From: PMP191F sp047602185
GTDB lineage: Bacteria > Bacteroidota > Bacteroidia > Chitinophagales > Chitinophagaceae
Assembly: GCA_047602185.1 (NCBI GenBank)
Contig: JASGHY010000001.1
Span: 2,232,001 to 2,296,000, forward strand
Reading direction: 5' to 3'
Length of the DNA: 64,000 bases
The position numbers and the translations under genes are program-made. Shown one piece after another: positions 62,061 to 64,000 of the stretch (positions are counted from its first letter, which is position 1; each line of letters begins with the position of its first letter). Below the pieces are notes generated by a model. That model was not told the DNA's origin. It searched no databases and saw only the letters and a program-made list of their open reading frames with translations.

Positions 62061-62393
62061 ATGAATATTGAATTTCACACACAGGCAGGCGGGGTCAGGG
62101 AATGGATATTGGGCTATATACGCGATAAGCTGATGGGGTTTCATTACAGGGAAAAGGATATAACTAAAGCCCGGGTGTACCTGGGCGAACAGAAAGGGAA
62201 CGGAGAAAATAATATAAAGGTCTGCGAAATGGAGCTGGCCATTTATGGTGGTTCATTATATGTACAGCGGAAAGCACCCGGTTATGAACAGGCTGTAAAG
62301 GAGGTATTGGAACAGTTGACAATAAAGATAGAAGAATGGCATAAAAACCGTAATGAGCCTCCTGATGAAATAACCAGTACTGTCAGGGTATAA
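62061..62393 (+). CDS. HPF/RaiA-like ribosome-hibernation protein
   Basis: The 110-residue protein follows the sigma-54-modulation/HPF pattern: MNIEFHTQAGGVREWILGYI, RVYLGEQKGNGENNIKVCEM, and the helix GYEQAVKEVLEQLTIKIEEW. It corresponds to the short form without the C-terminal dimerisation domain. It would bind the 30S subunit during stasis. It stands alone upstream of metal-efflux genes. Confidence 0.82.
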   Translation: MNIEFHTQAGGVREWILGYIRDKLMGFHYREKDITKARVYLGEQKGNGENNIKVCEMELAIYGGSLYVQRKAPGYEQAVKEVLEQLTIKIEEWHKNRNEPPDEITSTVRV

Positions 62394-62471
62394 GCGAATC
62401 GCCCGATTCTGCAACTCCGTTGTTATTTTACAACCTATGGGTAATAAATAAAATTGATACCTTTGCCCCTG

Positions 62472-62801
62472 ATGAAATTTTTTGCTTTCATAATGGCAAT
62501 CGTTATCATGGTAGTGAGTTGTATTCCCTGCCAGGATATATCATTGTCGTTTAAAAAGAATAGCAAAACCCCAACTACGATCGTAAAAACAAATGATAAT
62601 GACCACGGTGGCATAGCTGATGATTGTTCCCCGCTTTGCGCCTGCTCATGCTGCTCAGCATATTCCTGCCCCCAGTCGTTTATTATTACAACGATCAATA
62701 CTCCTGAAATAGCTCTTACTCATTCTTCTTTTTATAACAGCTCACTGATCTCCATTTCATTGCCTGTATGGCAACCACCTCAGTTACTGGCCTGGCTATA
62801 A
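62472..62801 (+). CDS. Cys-rich small exported protein, DUF6660-like
   Basis: The start at 62472 (MKFFAFIMAIVIMVVSCIPC) gives a signal peptide. The 109-residue protein has a cluster CSPLCACSCCSAYSCPQ at about 60-76 and an aromatic C-terminus (LPVWQPPQLLAWL). Small proteins of this type precede CzcA/CusA pump genes in Bacteroidota, which matches the context here. The cysteines suggest metal binding. The family name is given from memory. Confidence 0.65.
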   Translation: MKFFAFIMAIVIMVVSCIPCQDISLSFKKNSKTPTTIVKTNDNDHGGIADDCSPLCACSCCSAYSCPQSFIITTINTPEIALTHSSFYNSSLISISLPVWQPPQLLAWL

Positions 62802-62931
62802 CGGTACGCTGTGCGTACATTTTACTTTTATCACACATCAAGTCTGATTAGTGTTCCAACCTGTTGATTATGACTAAAAAAGTCATTAATCCGCAATAGC
62901 AATACACATAGTCAGTCCAATGCATCAAAAC

Positions 62932-62946
62932 GTCCGCCATGGACGT
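62932..62946 (+). promoter_or_regulatory. Small inverted repeat upstream of the CzcA gene
   Basis: CGTCC, GCCAT, GGACG forms a five-base stem about 110 bp before the pump start, in a 252-bp leader after the Cys-rich gene. Another weak pair (GACTAAAAAAGTC) lies at about 62868-62882. Either could be a metal-regulator site or leader hairpin; the evidence is slight. Confidence 0.25.
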
Positions 62947-63053
62947 GGGTACTACGTGCTATGGGCCTGGTAGTAAATACAATACTGTTACTACCGGCAA
63001 TTGCGGTACCCATATACAGATACTATCATCTCATATCAAATTACAGATAGGCT

Positions 63054-64000
63054 ATGCTTAGTAAAATCATTGAATTTTCAATTAAGAACAAGCTCATTAT
63101 TGGCATATTTACGCTGGTACTGATTGTCTGGGGTATATGGAGCGCCGGTAAGCTACCGGTAGATGCCGTCCCCGACATTACAAACAACCAGGTACAGATC
63201 ATTACCCTTACCCCTACCCTTGCAGCACAGGAAACCGAACAATTGGTTACCTATCCGATTGAACAAAGCATTGCAAATCTTCCTGACCTGGAAGAAATGC
63301 GTTCTATCTCCCGTTTTGGCCTTTCAGTGATCACTGTCGTTTTTAAGGACGAAGTAGATGTTTACTTCGCTAGACAACTGATCACCGAAAAACTTAAAGA
63401 AGCGGAGCAAAAGATCCCCCGCGGAATTGGTACACCTGAGCTGGCGCCGGTAAGCACCGGGCTTGGGGAGATCTATCAATATGTTATTCACCCAAAGAAG
63501 GGATCAGAAGATAAATATTCTGCAATGGATCTCCGTACCATGCAGGATTGGATTGTGGCCCGGCAACTATACGGTACGCCAGGTGTAGCTGAAGTAAATA
63601 GTTTCGGCGGATTGCTGAAGCAATATGAAGTAGCAGTAAATCCTGACCGGCTAAAGGGCATGAATATCACAATGGCGGAGATCTTCACCGCACTGGAAAA
63701 GAACAATGCCAATACCGGCGGGGCCTACATTGATAAAAAACCCAACGCATATTTCATCCGTGGCATTGGCCTCGTTTCATCTCTTGAAGATATCAGGAAC
63801 ATTGTGATCAAAACAGTCAGCGGGATCCCTGTATTGGTAAAAGATGTAGCCACTGTTCAGTTAGGCAATGCCATCCGGTTTGGCTCGGTAACCTACAATG
63901 GCGAAAAAGAAGTTGTAGGAGGCATTGTAATGATGCTAAAAGGAGCTAACAGCGCTGCCGTTGTAGGCAGGGTTAAGGAAAAGATGAAAACCATCCAAAG
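63054..64000 (+). CDS. CusA/CzcA-family heavy-metal efflux RND transporter (3' end outside window)
   Basis: The frame starts at ATG 63054 (MLSKIIEFSIKNKLIIGIFT) and stays open to the window edge; only the first 315 residues or so are visible, of about 1040. The first membrane helix (LIIGIFTLVLIVWGIWSA), LPVDAVPDITNNQVQI, TYPIEQSIANLPDLEEMRS and the porter-domain pattern FGLSVITVVFKDEVDVYFAR are the CzcA signature. It pumps divalent or monovalent metal out of the periplasm with CzcB and CzcC partners expected downstream. Confidence 0.95.
   Translation, partial: MLSKIIEFSIKNKLIIGIFTLVLIVWGIWSAGKLPVDAVPDITNNQVQIITLTPTLAAQETEQLVTYPIEQSIANLPDLEEMRSISRFGLSVITVVFKDEVDVYFARQLITEKLKEAEQKIPRGIGTPELAPVSTGLGEIYQYVIHPKKGSEDKYSAMDLRTMQDWIVARQLYGTPGVAEVNSFGGLLKQYEVAVNPDRLKGMNITMAEIFTALEKNNANTGGAYIDKKPNAYFIRGIGLVSSLEDIRNIVIKTVSGIPVLVKDVATVQLGNAIRFGSVTYNGEKEVVGGIVMMLKGANSAAVVGRVKEKMKTIQ

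Overview
The window looks like chromosomal DNA from a Bacteroidota bacterium, most likely Chitinophagaceae (Chitinophaga/Niastella-like). The evidence is gene content: a SusC/SusD pair, an ECF sigma factor with a zf-HC2 anti-sigma factor, a MacB/FtsX-type 800-residue permease, a hybrid-type propeller LytS kinase with a LytTR regulator, a secreted protease with a type IX secretion C-terminal domain, and Shine-Dalgarno-poor starts. I saw no rRNA, tRNA, insertion sequence, phage module or CRISPR array. Placement below phylum level is inference.

Layout. 1-6.5 kb: a nutrient-uptake operon (SusC, cut by the window edge; SusD-like_2; a DUF5689-type lipoprotein) ending in a strong terminator. 6.6-12.6 kb, minus strand: a small cupin, an AraC regulator, a beta-lactamase-fold hydrolase, then an operon of ECF sigma factor, HEAT-repeat anti-sigma factor and a DUF4097-like surface protein. 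12.8-21.6 kb: a MacB-like permease with a tandemly duplicated 3' end, an alpha/beta hydrolase, a GT39-type membrane glycosyltransferase and a GH106 rhamnosidase-like enzyme. 21.6-23.6 kb: two orphan genes framed by short direct repeats, one of which looks like a gene fusion. 23.8-25.8 kb: an exported pair, a single-heme toroid protein and an ankyrin protein. 26.1-27.8 kb: a tight three-gene membrane operon (31-residue peptide, 197-residue membrane protein, CPBP protease).

28.5-45.7 kb, mostly plus strand: a small Bacteroidota-type protein that appears frameshifted, a LytS/LytTR two-component system, a very large secreted M36 metalloprotease, a protealysin-like M4 protease directly followed by its probable inhibitor emfourin, another HExxH protein, an S41 protease on the opposite strand, and several small unrecognised cytoplasmic proteins including a leucine-rich one. 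45.7-60.4 kb: a mixed set of housekeeping and accessory genes (alpha/beta hydrolase, two AraC regulators, a second serine hydrolase, an SRPBCC protein, OsmC-ferredoxin fusion, a leaderless DNA/RNA nuclease, MFS transporter, fatty-acid desaturase, DUF1275 membrane protein, methyltransferase). 60.6-64 kb: a Crp/Fnr regulator with a perfect 22-bp palindrome in front of it, an HPF-like protein, a Cys-rich small protein and the start of a CzcA/CusA heavy-metal pump that runs off the edge.

The most unusual content is between genes. At least three dispersed repeat families recur: a constant-length element of about 78 bp with GACCTGNCAGGTC palindromic ends (four copies); a nested hairpin element with a 19-bp terminal inverted repeat that carries different stem-loop cargo in different copies; and long low-complexity 'stutter' tracts built from degenerate 7-10-base words (ATTCAC, GACATTC, GCGTTAAG and others) that recur at five loci in both orientations.
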